Positions 43,724 to 52,724 of a DNA stretch of 64,000 bases are shown here, one piece after another. Under the pieces are notes generated by a model. That model made no database searches and was not told where the DNA came from. It worked only from the letters and a program-made list of their open reading frames with translations. The position numbers and the translations under genes were made by a program. The DNA comes from Alsobacter soli (lineage in GTDB: Bacteria; Pseudomonadota; Alphaproteobacteria; Rhizobiales; Beijerinckiaceae): positions 2,731-66,730 of the forward strand of contig NZ_PVZS01000016.1 of assembly GCF_003004785.1 (NCBI RefSeq), in the 5' to 3' direction. Positions within the stretch are counted from its first letter, which is position 1; each line of letters begins with the position of its first letter.

Positions 43724-44826
43724 TCAGGCTCGACCAGGTCTCAAAGCATTTCGGCCCGCTGGTCGCAGTGGACCGGGTCGACATGGAGGTGCCGGCCGGC
43801 GAAGTCTGCGTCCTCCTCGGCCCCTCCGGCTGCGGCAAGACCACCACGATGAAGATGATCAACCGCCTCATCGAGCCGAGCGCGGGCAAGATCTTCGTGG
43901 ACGGGAAGGACGCCGCAAGCGTCGACGAGGTCACGCTGCGGCGCTCCATCGGCTACGTCATCCAGCAGATCGGCCTCTTCCCGAACATGACCGTGGAGGA
44001 CAACATCTGCGTGGTGCCGGACCTGCTGGGCTGGCCCCGCCGCAAGTCTCGGGCCCGGGCGGCCGACCTGCTCGAACTCGTCAACCTCGATCCGGGCATC
44101 TTCCTGAAGCGCTATCCCAAGCAGCTCTCGGGAGGCCAGCAGCAGCGGATCGGCGTGGCGCGAGCGCTCGCCGCGGACCCGCCGGTCCTCCTCATGGACG
44201 AGCCCTTCGGGGCCATCGACCCGATCAACCGCGAGGTGATCCAGGACGAGTTCATGAAGCTCCAGGCGGAGCTGAAGAAGACGGTCGTGTTCGTCAGCCA
44301 CGACATCGACGAGGCGGTCAAGATGGCGTCCCGCATCGCAATCTTCCGCGACGGCCGCCTGATCCAGTACGACACGCCGGACGCCATCCTGGCCCGCCCG
44401 GTCGACGCCTTCGTGGCCGAGTTCGTGGGGTCCGACCGGACCCTCAAGCGCCTGCGGCTGCTCAAGGTGACGGACGCCATGATGGCCGATCCTCCACGCG
44501 TGCGCGCCGAGGATCCCATCGAGACCGCCGTGAAGTTGATGGAGGAGCACGGCCACGCCTCGGTGGTCATGGTGGGGCCGCGCGGCCGCGCCCGCGGAGT
44601 CGTCCGGCTGGAGGCCGTCCAGGGCCGCAAGGGCGTGGTCGGCGACCACCAGGAGCCGCTGCCCGGCGTGGTGAACGTCAAGAGCGACCTGCGTACGGCG
44701 GTCTCGGAGATGTTCACCCACGGCCTGACCTGGCTCGCCTGCGTGGACGACGAAGGGTTCTACAAGGGCTACATCACCCAGCGCGGCGTATCCCAGGCGC
44801 TCGGCGCGCCCTACAAGGACCGCTGA
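43720..44826 (+). CDS. OpuC-type ABC ATPase with C-terminal CBS region
   Basis: This 368-residue ATPase of an osmoprotectant importer has Walker [11 protein letters not shown], signature LSGGQQQRI, Walker B VLLMDEPFGAIDP and H-loop SHD. A C-terminal CBS-like pair is suggested at about 250-365 (VTDAMMADPPRVRAEDPIETAVKLM). In relatives the CBS region senses ionic strength. The start overlaps the first permease gene. Confidence 0.92.
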   Translation: MIRLDQVSKHFGPLVAVDRVDMEVPAGEVCVLLGPSGCGKTTTMKMINRLIEPSAGKIFVDGKDAASVDEVTLRRSIGYVIQQIGLFPNMTVEDNICVVPDLLGWPRRKSRARAADLLELVNLDPGIFLKRYPKQLSGGQQQRIGVARALAADPPVLLMDEPFGAIDPINREVIQDEFMKLQAELKKTVVFVSHDIDEAVKMASRIAIFRDGRLIQYDTPDAILARPVDAFVAEFVGSDRTLKRLRLLKVTDAMMADPPRVRAEDPIETAVKLMEEHGHASVVMVGPRGRARGVVRLEAVQGRKGVVGDHQEPLPGVVNVKSDLRTAVSEMFTHGLTWLACVDDEGFYKGYITQRGVSQALGAPYKDR

Positions 44827-44827
44827 A

Positions 44828-45556
44828 ATGTCCGCCGCCGGCCTCAGGAGCGCTGGGCGGATGCTGCTCCTGCTGGCCGTGTTCGCGTGTGGCGCCTGGC
44901 TGCAGGCCCAAGGATTTCTGCCGTCGCTGCTGCGCTACAGGGGCGACGTTCTCTATCTCATCCGGGGCCACCTCGAACTCGCCGCCCTCTCCGGGGCGCT
45001 CGCCATCGCGGTAGGGTTGCCACTCGGGATCGTCCTCAGCCGTCCGCGCTTCGAGGCCTACGCCGACATGGTGATCCAGGTCGTCAACCTCGGCACCACG
45101 ATCCCGACACTCGCGCTGATCGCCATCGCCATGTCCGTGCTCGGCATCGGCGCGCCGCCCGCGGTGTTCGCCCTCTTCGTACTGACCCTGCTGCCCATTG
45201 TGCTGAACACGGTCGCGGGGCTGCGCTCGGTTCCCGGCTACCTCATTGAGGCGGCGCGCGGCATGGGCATGACGCCCTGGCAGGTGCTGAGGCGCGTCGA
45301 ACTGCCGAACGCCGTCTACGTCATCCTGGCCGGCGTCCGCACCGCCATGGCGATCAACGTCGGGACCGTCCCGCTGGCTTTCCTGATCGGCGGCGGCGGC
45401 CTCGGCGAACTCATCTTCACGGGCATCGACCTGATGGAGCCGACAATGCTGCTGGCCGGGGCGATCCCGACCGCGCTGCTGGCGGTCCTCGTCGATTTCG
45501 CGATCGGCCAGGCTCAGTTCTGGCTGGTTCCAAGGGGGGTCAATCCGCTGCGCTGA
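44828..45556 (+). CDS. OpuC-type ABC permease, second subunit
   Basis: This 242-residue permease has five or six segments and the EAA loop LIEAARGMGMTPWQVLRRVELP, very like that of the first permease. The AINVGTVPLAFLIGGGGLGELIF region is typical of OpuCB/OpuCD-type subunits. The start follows the ATPase stop by one base. The two permeases would form the heterodimeric channel. Confidence 0.92.
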   Translation: MSAAGLRSAGRMLLLLAVFACGAWLQAQGFLPSLLRYRGDVLYLIRGHLELAALSGALAIAVGLPLGIVLSRPRFEAYADMVIQVVNLGTTIPTLALIAIAMSVLGIGAPPAVFALFVLTLLPIVLNTVAGLRSVPGYLIEAARGMGMTPWQVLRRVELPNAVYVILAGVRTAMAINVGTVPLAFLIGGGGLGELIFTGIDLMEPTMLLAGAIPTALLAVLVDFAIGQAQFWLVPRGVNPLR

Positions 45557-45584
45557 GCAGCGACAACAACAAAGGGGAACGACG

Positions 45585-46475
45585 ATGTTGAAGCGGACCT
45601 TTCTGGCTCTCGCCGGGGCGACCCTGGCGCTTGCGGCCCTGCCTGTCGCCGCCGGCGCGCAGACGATCGTGGTCGGCGGCAAGAACTTCACCGAGCAGCA
45701 GATCATGGCCGAGATGACCACGCAGTTGCTCAAGGCCAAGGGCTTCACGGTGGACAAGCGCGCCGGCCTCGGCACGGCGCCCCTGCGCCAGGCCCAGGAG
45801 AACGGCCAGGTCGACGTCTACTGGGAATACACCGGCACCTCGCTGATCACCTTCAACAAGGTGAACGACAAACTCGACGCGGCTGCCACCTACGCCAAGG
45901 TGAAGGAGCTCGACGCCGCCAAGGGCCTCGTCTGGCTCAATCCCTCGAAGGCCAACAACACCTACGCGCTCGCGATGCGCAAGGCGGACGTGGAATCGAA
46001 GGGCATCAAGACCCTGTCCGAGCTCGCCGCCAAGATCAAGGGCGGCGCCTCCCTGAAGTTCGGCTGCAACGCCGAGTTCTACGCCCGCCCGGACGGGCTC
46101 GGTCCGCTGCAGACCGCCTACGGCTTCGAGTTCGGCCGCGAGAACGTGGTGCGCATGGACACGGGCCTCGTCTACCAGGCGCTGCGCGACTCGCAGGTGG
46201 ATGTCGGCCTCGTCTTCGCCACCGACGGCCGCATCCCGGCCTTCAACTTCGTGGTGCTCAAGGACGACAAGGGCTACTTCCCCACCTACGCCATGACGCC
46301 GGTGATCCGGAAGGACACGCTCGACAAGAATCCCAAGCTCGCCGACATCCTGAACGGGCTTTCGGCCAAGCTCGACGACGCCACGATGGCGAAGCTTAAC
46401 TCAGCCGTAGACGTCGAGAAGAAGAGCGTCGAGGAGGTCGCGGCCGGCTTCCTGAAGGAACAAGGGCTGGTCTGA
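45585..46475 (+). CDS. Glycine betaine/choline/carnitine-type binding protein (OpuC/OsmF family)
   Basis: This 296-residue periplasmic protein has a signal peptide (about residues 1-25, ending AGAQT) and the OpuAC/OsmF fold. The diagnostic segment near the mature start is VVGGKNFTEQQIMAEM, and DVYWEYTGTSLI follows. The aromatic residues of the latter form part of the betaine cage in relatives. The start ATG follows AGGGGAA. It is the last transporter gene; a GC hairpin repeat follows. Betaine, choline or a related onium compound is the likely ligand. Confidence 0.92.
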   Translation: MLKRTFLALAGATLALAALPVAAGAQTIVVGGKNFTEQQIMAEMTTQLLKAKGFTVDKRAGLGTAPLRQAQENGQVDVYWEYTGTSLITFNKVNDKLDAAATYAKVKELDAAKGLVWLNPSKANNTYALAMRKADVESKGIKTLSELAAKIKGGASLKFGCNAEFYARPDGLGPLQTAYGFEFGRENVVRMDTGLVYQALRDSQVDVGLVFATDGRIPAFNFVVLKDDKGYFPTYAMTPVIRKDTLDKNPKLADILNGLSAKLDDATMAKLNSAVDVEKKSVEEVAAGFLKEQGLV

Positions 46476-46506
46476 ACGGAGCGCCGCGACACAGGCGCGA
46501 CGCGAT

Positions 46507-46538
46507 CCCCCTGCCCCTCGTGGGGAGGGGTTAGGGGG
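46507..46538. repeat. C/G-tract hairpin repeat
   Basis: CCCCTC-GTGGG-GAGGGG (stem 46514-46530) sits inside an outer CCCCC/GGGGG pairing (46507-46511 with 46534-46538). Elements with GGGGAGGGGTTAGGGG are widely dispersed between genes in related genomes. It lies after the binding-protein gene and may act as a terminator-like or mRNA-end structure. Confidence 0.45.
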
Positions 46539-46589
46539 TGGGTGGTCTCTCGCGCGTGTCGCGACCGCTCACTCCCACTGGAGACGCCG

Positions 46590-47939
46590 ATGCAAACCAT
46601 CGCCTTCATCCACGACCTGCGATTCGAAGCGCTGCCGGCCGACGTGGCCCAGCAGGCGCGCCGCTGCCTGCTCGACCTGGTCGGCGTGGCCGCGAGCGGG
46701 CGCTCGACACGCCTGTCGCGCATCGCCCACGGCTTCGCGGCCCGGCAGATGGGCGCGGCCGAGGGCGGCGCGCGCCTCCTGTTCGACGGCCGACGCGTCA
46801 GCCCGACCGGCGCCGCCTTCGCGGGCGCGGCGACGATCGACTCGTTCGACGCCCATGACGGACATCCGCTCACCAAGGGCCACGCGGGCGTCACCGTTCT
46901 GCCGGCGCTGCTGGCCGTCGCGGACGCAGGAGGCAACGGCGTCGACGAAGAGCTCTCCGGCGCCGAGGCGCTCGCCGCCCTGGTCATGGGCTACGAGATC
47001 GCCATCCGCGCCGGCATCGCGCTTCACGGCAGCGCCGCCGACTACCACACCTCCGGCGCCTGGAACGCCATCGCGGCTGCGGCGGTCGGGGCAAGGCTGC
47101 TGCGGCTCGACAGCATGACGACCCGGCACGCTCTCGGAGTCGCCGAGTACCATGGCCCCCGAAGCCAGATGATGCGCTGCATCGACCACCCCACCATGGT
47201 GAAGGACGGCTCCGCGTGGGGCGCCCTGGCGGGCGTCTCCGCCGCGTACCTCGCGGCCGACGGCTTCACCGGCGCCCCGGCCATCACGATCGAAGCGCCC
47301 GAACAGCACGAGTTGTGGGACGACCTCGGCTCGCGCTGGCGCATCCTGGAGCAGTACTTCAAGCCATGGCCGATCTGCCGCTGGGCGCAGCCGGCCGTGG
47401 AGGCGGCGGCGGGCCTCGTCAAGGCTCATGGCGTCGCGCCGGAGGCCATCGAGGCCGTGGAGGTCGCGAGCTTCGCGGAGGCCGTGCGACTGGGCACGAC
47501 GCCGCCGGCCGACACGGAGGCGGCCCAGTACGCGCTCGGCTTCCCGCTCGCGGCCTACCTGGCGCGCGGTCGCCTGGGCGCGGAGGAGGTCGGGGACGAG
47601 GGCCTGCGCGATCCGGCGGTTCGCTCGTTGCTCGCCCGCATCAGCCTGCGCGAAGATCCCGCCCTCTCGGCGCAATTCCCCGCCCGCCGCCTCGCGGCCG
47701 CGACCATCCGCCTGCGGAACGGCGCCGTGCTCGCCTCCCCGGTCACGCCCGCGCGCGGCGACGCGGACGCGCCGCTGTCGGACGACGAGCTCGAAGCGAA
47801 GTTCCGGGACTTGTCGGTCAGCCTGGGGGACGAACGGACGAACCGCATCGTGCAGCTTGTCAGAGGCCTCGGCCCCAACGGCCCGGCGCTCGGCGCACTT
47901 TTGGAGCTCCTCGCGCCGCCTGCGGCAGAATCCCTGTAA
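46590..47939 (+). CDS. MmgE/PrpD-family protein
   Basis: This 449-residue protein belongs to the MmgE/PrpD family, which includes 2-methylcitrate dehydratase, cis-aconitate decarboxylase and others of unknown reaction. Family landmarks are RRCLLDLVGVAASG, IDSFDAHDGHPLTKGHAG, MVKDGSAWGALAGVSAA and YFKPWPICRWAQPAVEAA. No other methylcitrate-cycle gene is near, so a role in breakdown of a betaine- or opine-derived acid is more likely than propionate. The start ATG at 46590 has GGAG upstream. Confidence 0.85.
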   Translation: MQTIAFIHDLRFEALPADVAQQARRCLLDLVGVAASGRSTRLSRIAHGFAARQMGAAEGGARLLFDGRRVSPTGAAFAGAATIDSFDAHDGHPLTKGHAGVTVLPALLAVADAGGNGVDEELSGAEALAALVMGYEIAIRAGIALHGSAADYHTSGAWNAIAAAAVGARLLRLDSMTTRHALGVAEYHGPRSQMMRCIDHPTMVKDGSAWGALAGVSAAYLAADGFTGAPAITIEAPEQHELWDDLGSRWRILEQYFKPWPICRWAQPAVEAAAGLVKAHGVAPEAIEAVEVASFAEAVRLGTTPPADTEAAQYALGFPLAAYLARGRLGAEEVGDEGLRDPAVRSLLARISLREDPALSAQFPARRLAAATIRLRNGAVLASPVTPARGDADAPLSDDELEAKFRDLSVSLGDERTNRIVQLVRGLGPNGPALGALLELLAPPAAESL

Positions 47940-47972
47940 GATCAGCTGGATCGCAGGATCCGCTCACCATCT

Positions 47973-48115
47973 CCGCGAGCGAAGCGAAGCAATCCAGGGG
48001 GACCGGGCGCCGCTTCCCGGCCGGCCTCATTCCCTTTCGCGTCATGGCCGGGCTTGTCCCGGCCATCCACGTCGGCGCCCGAATATGGATGCACGGGACA
48101 GGCCCAGGCATGACG
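47973..48115. repeat. Dispersed REP-like intergenic repeats
   Basis: Two families of short repeats known from many Hyphomicrobiales occur here. One is GCGAGCGAAGCGAAGCAATCC (within 47973-48000). The other (48040-48115) has a perfect 9-bp hairpin ATGGCCGGG-CTTGT-CCCGGCCAT at 48044-48066 and outer arms CGTCATG/CATGACG. Translated, it gives the familiar spurious string VMAGLVPAIHV, so open frames crossing it are not genes. Confidence 0.75.
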
Positions 48116-48149
48116 GCGGAAAGGTGATACGTCCTGTTCGTGGCGGCGA

Positions 48150-49316
48150 CTACGCCGCCTCCATCTCCTCGGCCGCCCTCGCCTTCCAGCCCTGGAGGTC
48201 GCGCCAGTTCGGCTCCAGGTCGGCGAAGCGCTCGAGCCTGAAGCTCGAGATATCCGCGAACCCGCAGGCGCCGTCGACCACGAGGTCGCGGATGGCCCGG
48301 CCGCTCGCCGGCGACAGCCCGAAACCGACGCTCGACAAGGTCGCCACAGTGGCGTTCTCCACCGTCGCGAGCCGGTCGATCACCGGGCGACCATCCGGCG
48401 TGTTCTCGATCACCCCCGCCCACGAGCGGATGATGCGGGCGTGGGCCGCCTTGGGGAACAACTCGGCCACCCGCCGGCCGATGGCGCCCATTAGCGGCGT
48501 GCTCGGCTTGGGCGGCGCGGCCTCGCCCTCCGCCTGCAGCCACTCGTGCGGGCCGCCGCCATAGGCCAGGTTGCCACGCAGCGTCTGGCGGCCGTACAGG
48601 CCGTTTCCATCCACGCCCCCATAGGGCATGAGCGGCAGCGGCTCGGTGACGATCATCTCGGCCCGGGCTGCGGCCATTGGGACCTCCTGCCCGAGCATGG
48701 CGGAAAGAGCGCCCGTGGCCGGACCGGCCGCGATCACGACGTGGTCGCAACCAACGATACCCCGGTCCGTGCGGACGCCCGTGACGCGCCCGCCGGACGT
48801 CTCGAACCCCTGCACGGCGCAGCGCTGCCAGATGCGGCCGCCATGGTCCTCGATGGCCCAGGCGTAGCCCTGGAGCGTGCGGTGCGGGTTGGCGTGCCCG
48901 CCGAAGTGGTAGAAGTAGCCGCCCACCGCATTGTCGCCCGCGAGCGGGACGAGCTCGCAGATATCGTCCCGATCGAGCACGTCGGTGCGGAACCCCTGCC
49001 GCTCCGCGTTGCGCATGGCGCGCGCATAGAGCGTCATCTGCGCGTCGCTGAAGGCGAGGCGGATGCGCTTGGGCTGGAACTCGGTGGGATAGCCCAGTAG
49101 TTCGTCCATCATCGGCCACAGGCGCTGCTCTTCGAGGAACAGCGGCGAATGGTGGTGGGAGCATCCCCCGCCGTTGCGGCCGGAGGCTTCCCAGCCCACC
49201 ATCCCTTTCTCGATCACCAGGACGTCCACGCCCTCCTGCGCCAGATGCCAGCCGGCGCTCAGCCCGGTGACGCCGCCGCCCACGATGACGACCGCCGCTC
49301 CCCTCGCCTCTTCCAC
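48150..49316 (-). CDS. FAD-dependent DAO-family oxidoreductase
   Basis: This 388-residue D-amino-acid-oxidase-fold flavoprotein would oxidise the C-N bond of an N-substituted amino acid, such as sarcosine, dimethylglycine or a D-amino acid. The dinucleotide motif VVIVGGGVTGLSAGWHL is at the start, and GFGLSPASGRAI near the C-terminus closes the flavin site. The GTG at 49316 was chosen because GGGAGG lies five bases upstream; a GTG at 49331 that overlaps the previous stop is the alternative. It follows the FAD/BFD protein gene and probably forms a complex with it. Confidence 0.85.
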   Translation of the reverse strand: MEEARGAAVVIVGGGVTGLSAGWHLAQEGVDVLVIEKGMVGWEASGRNGGGCSHHHSPLFLEEQRLWPMMDELLGYPTEFQPKRIRLAFSDAQMTLYARAMRNAERQGFRTDVLDRDDICELVPLAGDNAVGGYFYHFGGHANPHRTLQGYAWAIEDHGGRIWQRCAVQGFETSGGRVTGVRTDRGIVGCDHVVIAAGPATGALSAMLGQEVPMAAARAEMIVTEPLPLMPYGGVDGNGLYGRQTLRGNLAYGGGPHEWLQAEGEAAPPKPSTPLMGAIGRRVAELFPKAAHARIIRSWAGVIENTPDGRPVIDRLATVENATVATLSSVGFGLSPASGRAIRDLVVDGACGFADISSFRLERFADLEPNWRDLQGWKARAAEEMEAA

Positions 49317-49327
49317 CGCGGCCTCCC

Positions 49328-50971
49328 TCACTCGCTCGCCACGGGGCCGGACCCGCGGCCCGTCGCGACCGTGTAGCGCGCCGGCGTCTCCCAGAACGGC
49401 GTCCATTGCGCATGCATCCCGAACCAGCTGTCCCAGTGCTCCGCCTGCGCCGGCGCTTCCGGGAGCTGGCCGGCGGAGGCCAGCGGGATCGGGCGAACGG
49501 GCGCCCGATGGCTCGCGAGCGGCACGTTGGCCAGCCTCTCGCCGGATTGCAGGGCGAGCAGGCACGCGACCTGCTCGCGGCAGCGCCGGCCCTGGCATGG
49601 CCCCATCCCGGCGCGGGTAAGCCTCTTCACCTGGTCCGGATGCGGCAGGCCCTCGCCCAGGAGGGCGCGGAGGGAGCGATCGTTGCGGCGTTCCTGGGTC
49701 CAGCCCAGGTAGCGGGGCGGACGAACCTCGACCAGTTCGCGCGCGGTGACGTCCTCGCACTGGCACACCGGCGGCTCGCCTCGCGCTTCCACCACGCTGG
49801 CTCGCACCCAGCCCAGCCTGTAGGCCTCAATGTCATAGGCGGGCGCTTCGGGGATGACGGCGTGGGGCGCCGCCTCAACGCCGGCGCCGCCGCGATCCCC
49901 AAGGATGGCCGCAACCGCCCGGCGCGCCTCGGCGTCCGCAACGGCAAGGTCCCGGCTCTTGGCCGCCCAGATCCCGGCGCAGTCGCCTACGGCGAAGACG
50001 TTGCGGATGCTGGTCCGCTGGTCCGGCCCGACTACGGGAGCATAGCCGCCGCGCTCGGGCTGGAACGCCGTGGCGCAGCCGAGCGCGTCGAGCAGGTCGA
50101 TCACCGGCACGGCGCCCACGCCGAGCACGACACCGTCGCACGGGATGCGGCGCTCCTCGCCGACAGCCCGCCCGTCGACGTCGACGGCGCTGACGAGCGC
50201 CGCCTCCACGCTGGCGCCCAAAACCTCTCGCACGACGTGGCCCAGCAGCAGCTCCGCCCCGCCCTCGACCACGGCGGCGACAAGGTCGGCCGGACCGACG
50301 GGCGCGGTCGCCTGCTCCACCACGGCGACGACCTCCCCGCCCGCGGCCTGGATCGCGAGCGCCGCCTCCAGCGCCTCGGCGGTGGTCCCCAGCAGAACGA
50401 CCCGCCGCGGCTCCAGCGCCCCATAGCGCGCGGCCAGCATGCGCGCTGCGGTGGCTCCCATCACGCCGGGCTTGTCCCAGCCCGGAAAGGCGAGCCCTAT
50501 GTCGCGCCGCCCGGCGGCGACGATCACGTGCTCGGCCCCGATCAGCCAGGATCGCTCGCCATCGGTCAGGCCCGCCACCGTGCCCGGCAGCCAGGCGGCG
50601 CCCGGGCCCGGGCTGTAGAGGCCCCAGCAGGCCGTGCGCAGGCGCAAATCCACGCCCGACTCGAAGGCCTGCTCGATCAGCGGCTCGGAGGCGACGAAAG
50701 CCTCCATGGCGGCGTTGCCGTTGCGCGACGCGGCGCTCATGCCCTGGCCGTAGTGAAGCGGGACGTCCTCTCCCATCGTGGCGTAGGACACGGGGTTCTC
50801 GTCCACGACCACTGCCGAGAGCCCGCTCTGCGCGGCAGCAAGTGCGGCCGTGAGCCCTGCCCGTCCGGCGCCGATCACCAGCACCTGCGCGCGCTCGGAC
50901 GGCTCCACGGTCTTCCCGGCCACGGATTTGGGATCATAGGCGTCGGCGGATGGCATCGGCGGCTCGCACAT
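49328..50971 (-). CDS. FAD/NAD(P)-dependent oxidoreductase with BFD-like [2Fe-2S] domain
   Basis: This 547-residue protein resembles opine oxidase subunit A, HcnB and the alpha subunit of sarcosine oxidase. FAD motif VLVIGAGRAGLTAAL lies near residue 30 and a second nucleotide motif VVLLGTTAEALEAAL near 200. A C-terminal BFD-like cluster has Cys residues in VCQCEDVT and GPCQGRRCREQV. It has no [2Fe-2S] HcnA-like partner gene next to it. The start is uncertain: ATG 50971 is used, while 50956 or 51007 are possible. It should work with the DAO enzyme encoded after it. Confidence 0.85.
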   Translation of the reverse strand: MCEPPMPSADAYDPKSVAGKTVEPSERAQVLVIGAGRAGLTAALAAAQSGLSAVVVDENPVSYATMGEDVPLHYGQGMSAASRNGNAAMEAFVASEPLIEQAFESGVDLRLRTACWGLYSPGPGAAWLPGTVAGLTDGERSWLIGAEHVIVAAGRRDIGLAFPGWDKPGVMGATAARMLAARYGALEPRRVVLLGTTAEALEAALAIQAAGGEVVAVVEQATAPVGPADLVAAVVEGGAELLLGHVVREVLGASVEAALVSAVDVDGRAVGEERRIPCDGVVLGVGAVPVIDLLDALGCATAFQPERGGYAPVVGPDQRTSIRNVFAVGDCAGIWAAKSRDLAVADAEARRAVAAILGDRGGAGVEAAPHAVIPEAPAYDIEAYRLGWVRASVVEARGEPPVCQCEDVTARELVEVRPPRYLGWTQERRNDRSLRALLGEGLPHPDQVKRLTRAGMGPCQGRRCREQVACLLALQSGERLANVPLASHRAPVRPIPLASAGQLPEAPAQAEHWDSWFGMHAQWTPFWETPARYTVATGRGSGPVASE

Positions 50972-51180
50972 GGGGAAACGCCGCGATTGTTCCCGGGGCG
51001 CTCGCACATAGGCGGCCGGTTTGCGACGTCAACGACGGCGAAAACGACCTCCGCCATTCATTCCGCATGTCGCTCCGCTGACGTCGCCATGTCGGTTTTC
51101 TGGCCTCGCCGGTCGTACGCCATGCCGGTCGAAGAAGCGGCCGCGGCGATCATGCCCGCGTCACGAAGGGGGACCGCTGC

Positions 51181-52719
51181 ATGAGCGTGGAAAGGAGACG
51201 CCGCGAGGGAGGCCGGGCCCGCAACGCGGTCCCGACGAAGCTGCCTCAGCTGCCCCGCCAGGACGTGGTGAACCCCTACCCGCCCATGGAGCTGCTGTCG
51301 GCCGACCAGGTGGAGGCCATCCACCAGACGTCCCTGCGTATCCTGGAAGAGTTGGGGATCGAGGTAATGTCCAGGCGCGCCCTCGACATCTTCGCGAGGG
51401 CGGGCGCGACGGTCGATCACGCCAGCATGACGGTCCGGCTCGACCGTGGGCTGGTTGAGCAGGCCCTCGCCACGGCTCCGTCCAGCTTCACGCTCACGCC
51501 CCGCAATCCCGAAAAGCGCGTCATCCTTAGCGGCGCCCACATCAACTTCGGCCTCGTGGCCGGGCCGCCCAACGTGCACGACTGCGTGCGCGGCCGGCGC
51601 CAGGGCAATTACCAGGACTACTGCGACCTCATCCGCCTGGCGCAGAGCTTCAATTGCATCCACCTGCTGGGCAACCAGGTGTGCGCGCCGATCGAGCTGC
51701 CCGCCAACTCGCGCCACCTCGACACCTACCGCGCCAACCTGGTCCACACGGACCTCGTCTACCACTGCTCCGCCATCGGGGCGGGGCGCGCCACGGACGC
51801 GATCCGCATGACCGCCATCGCGCGCGGCCTCACGCTGGAGCAGATGAAGGCGAGCCCGGCCGTGCTCACCATCATCTCGGTGAACAGCCCGCGCCGCTTC
51901 GACGAGGCCATGTCGGAAGGCCTGGTCGCCATGGCTGAGCACGGCCAGGCCGTCGTGATCACGCCCTTCACCCTGATGGGCGCGATGGCGCCCGTGACGC
52001 TCGCCGGCGCCCTCGCCCAGCAGAACGCCGAGGCGCTGCTCGGAATCACGCTCAGCCAGCTGGTGAATCCCGGATGCCCGGTGGTCTACGGCGCCTTCAC
52101 CTCCAACGTGGACATGCGCTCCGGCGCGCCAGCCTTCGGCACGCCCGAGAACACCAAGGCCAACGTCGCCAGCGGCCAGCTCGCGCGTCGCTATCGCCTG
52201 CCCTATCGCGCGTCGAATTCGAACGCCTCCAACGTGGCCGACGCCCAGTCAGCCTACGAGACGCAAATGGCGCTCTGGGGCGCGGTGCTCGGCCACTGCA
52301 ACCTCGTCTACCACGCGGCCGGCTGGCTCGAAGGCGGGCTCACCAGTTCGTTCGAGAAGCTCGTGCTGGACGTCGAGATGCTCCAGCACATGATCGAATT
52401 CCTGAAGCCCATCGCGGTCGACGACGCGGAGCTGGCCTTCGACGCGATCGCAGGCGTGGCCACCGGCGGCCACTTCTTCGCCTCGCCGCACACGCTGGAG
52501 CGCTACGAACGGGCCTTCTACCAGCCGATGGTCTCCAACTGGCAGAACTACGAGAATTGGCAGCTCGCCGGGGGGCTCGACGCCACCCAGCGCGCCACCC
52601 GCATCTGGCAGCGCGCCCTCGCGGAATACGAGGAGCCTCCCCTGGACCCGGCGATCCGGGAGGAGCTGGACGCCTATGTGCGGACGCGGCGTGCCGAAAT
52701 CGCGGCGGGCGAGCCCTAG
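51181..52719 (+). CDS. MttB-family (trimethylamine/glycine betaine) methyltransferase, non-pyrrolysine
   Basis: This 512-residue protein belongs to the MttB superfamily, TIM-barrel corrinoid methyltransferases. It has no in-frame stop where archaeal MttB carries pyrrolysine, so it is of the non-Pyl group that includes MtgB (glycine betaine). Landmarks are EELGIEVMSRRALDIF, GLVAGPPNVHDCVRGRR and GNQVCAPIELPANSR. Such enzymes move a methyl group from a quaternary amine to a cobalamin protein, but no corrinoid-protein gene is seen in the window. The start ATG follows AAGGGGG. It ends 5 bases before the stop of a convergent DAO gene. Confidence 0.88.
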   Translation: MSVERRRREGGRARNAVPTKLPQLPRQDVVNPYPPMELLSADQVEAIHQTSLRILEELGIEVMSRRALDIFARAGATVDHASMTVRLDRGLVEQALATAPSSFTLTPRNPEKRVILSGAHINFGLVAGPPNVHDCVRGRRQGNYQDYCDLIRLAQSFNCIHLLGNQVCAPIELPANSRHLDTYRANLVHTDLVYHCSAIGAGRATDAIRMTAIARGLTLEQMKASPAVLTIISVNSPRRFDEAMSEGLVAMAEHGQAVVITPFTLMGAMAPVTLAGALAQQNAEALLGITLSQLVNPGCPVVYGAFTSNVDMRSGAPAFGTPENTKANVASGQLARRYRLPYRASNSNASNVADAQSAYETQMALWGAVLGHCNLVYHAAGWLEGGLTSSFEKLVLDVEMLQHMIEFLKPIAVDDAELAFDAIAGVATGGHFFASPHTLERYERAFYQPMVSNWQNYENWQLAGGLDATQRATRIWQRALAEYEEPPLDPAIREELDAYVRTRRAEIAAGEP

Positions 52720-52724
52720 CGAGA

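Noticed and set aside
47940-48127. Open frames through the PrpD/flavoenzyme gap containing VMAGLVPAIHV
   Set aside because: This is the known translation of a dispersed intergenic repeat and not a protein.
51181-52719. Pyrrolysine (in-frame TAG) in the MttB-type gene
   Set aside because: The frame has no internal stop; its only TAG is the terminal one at full family length.
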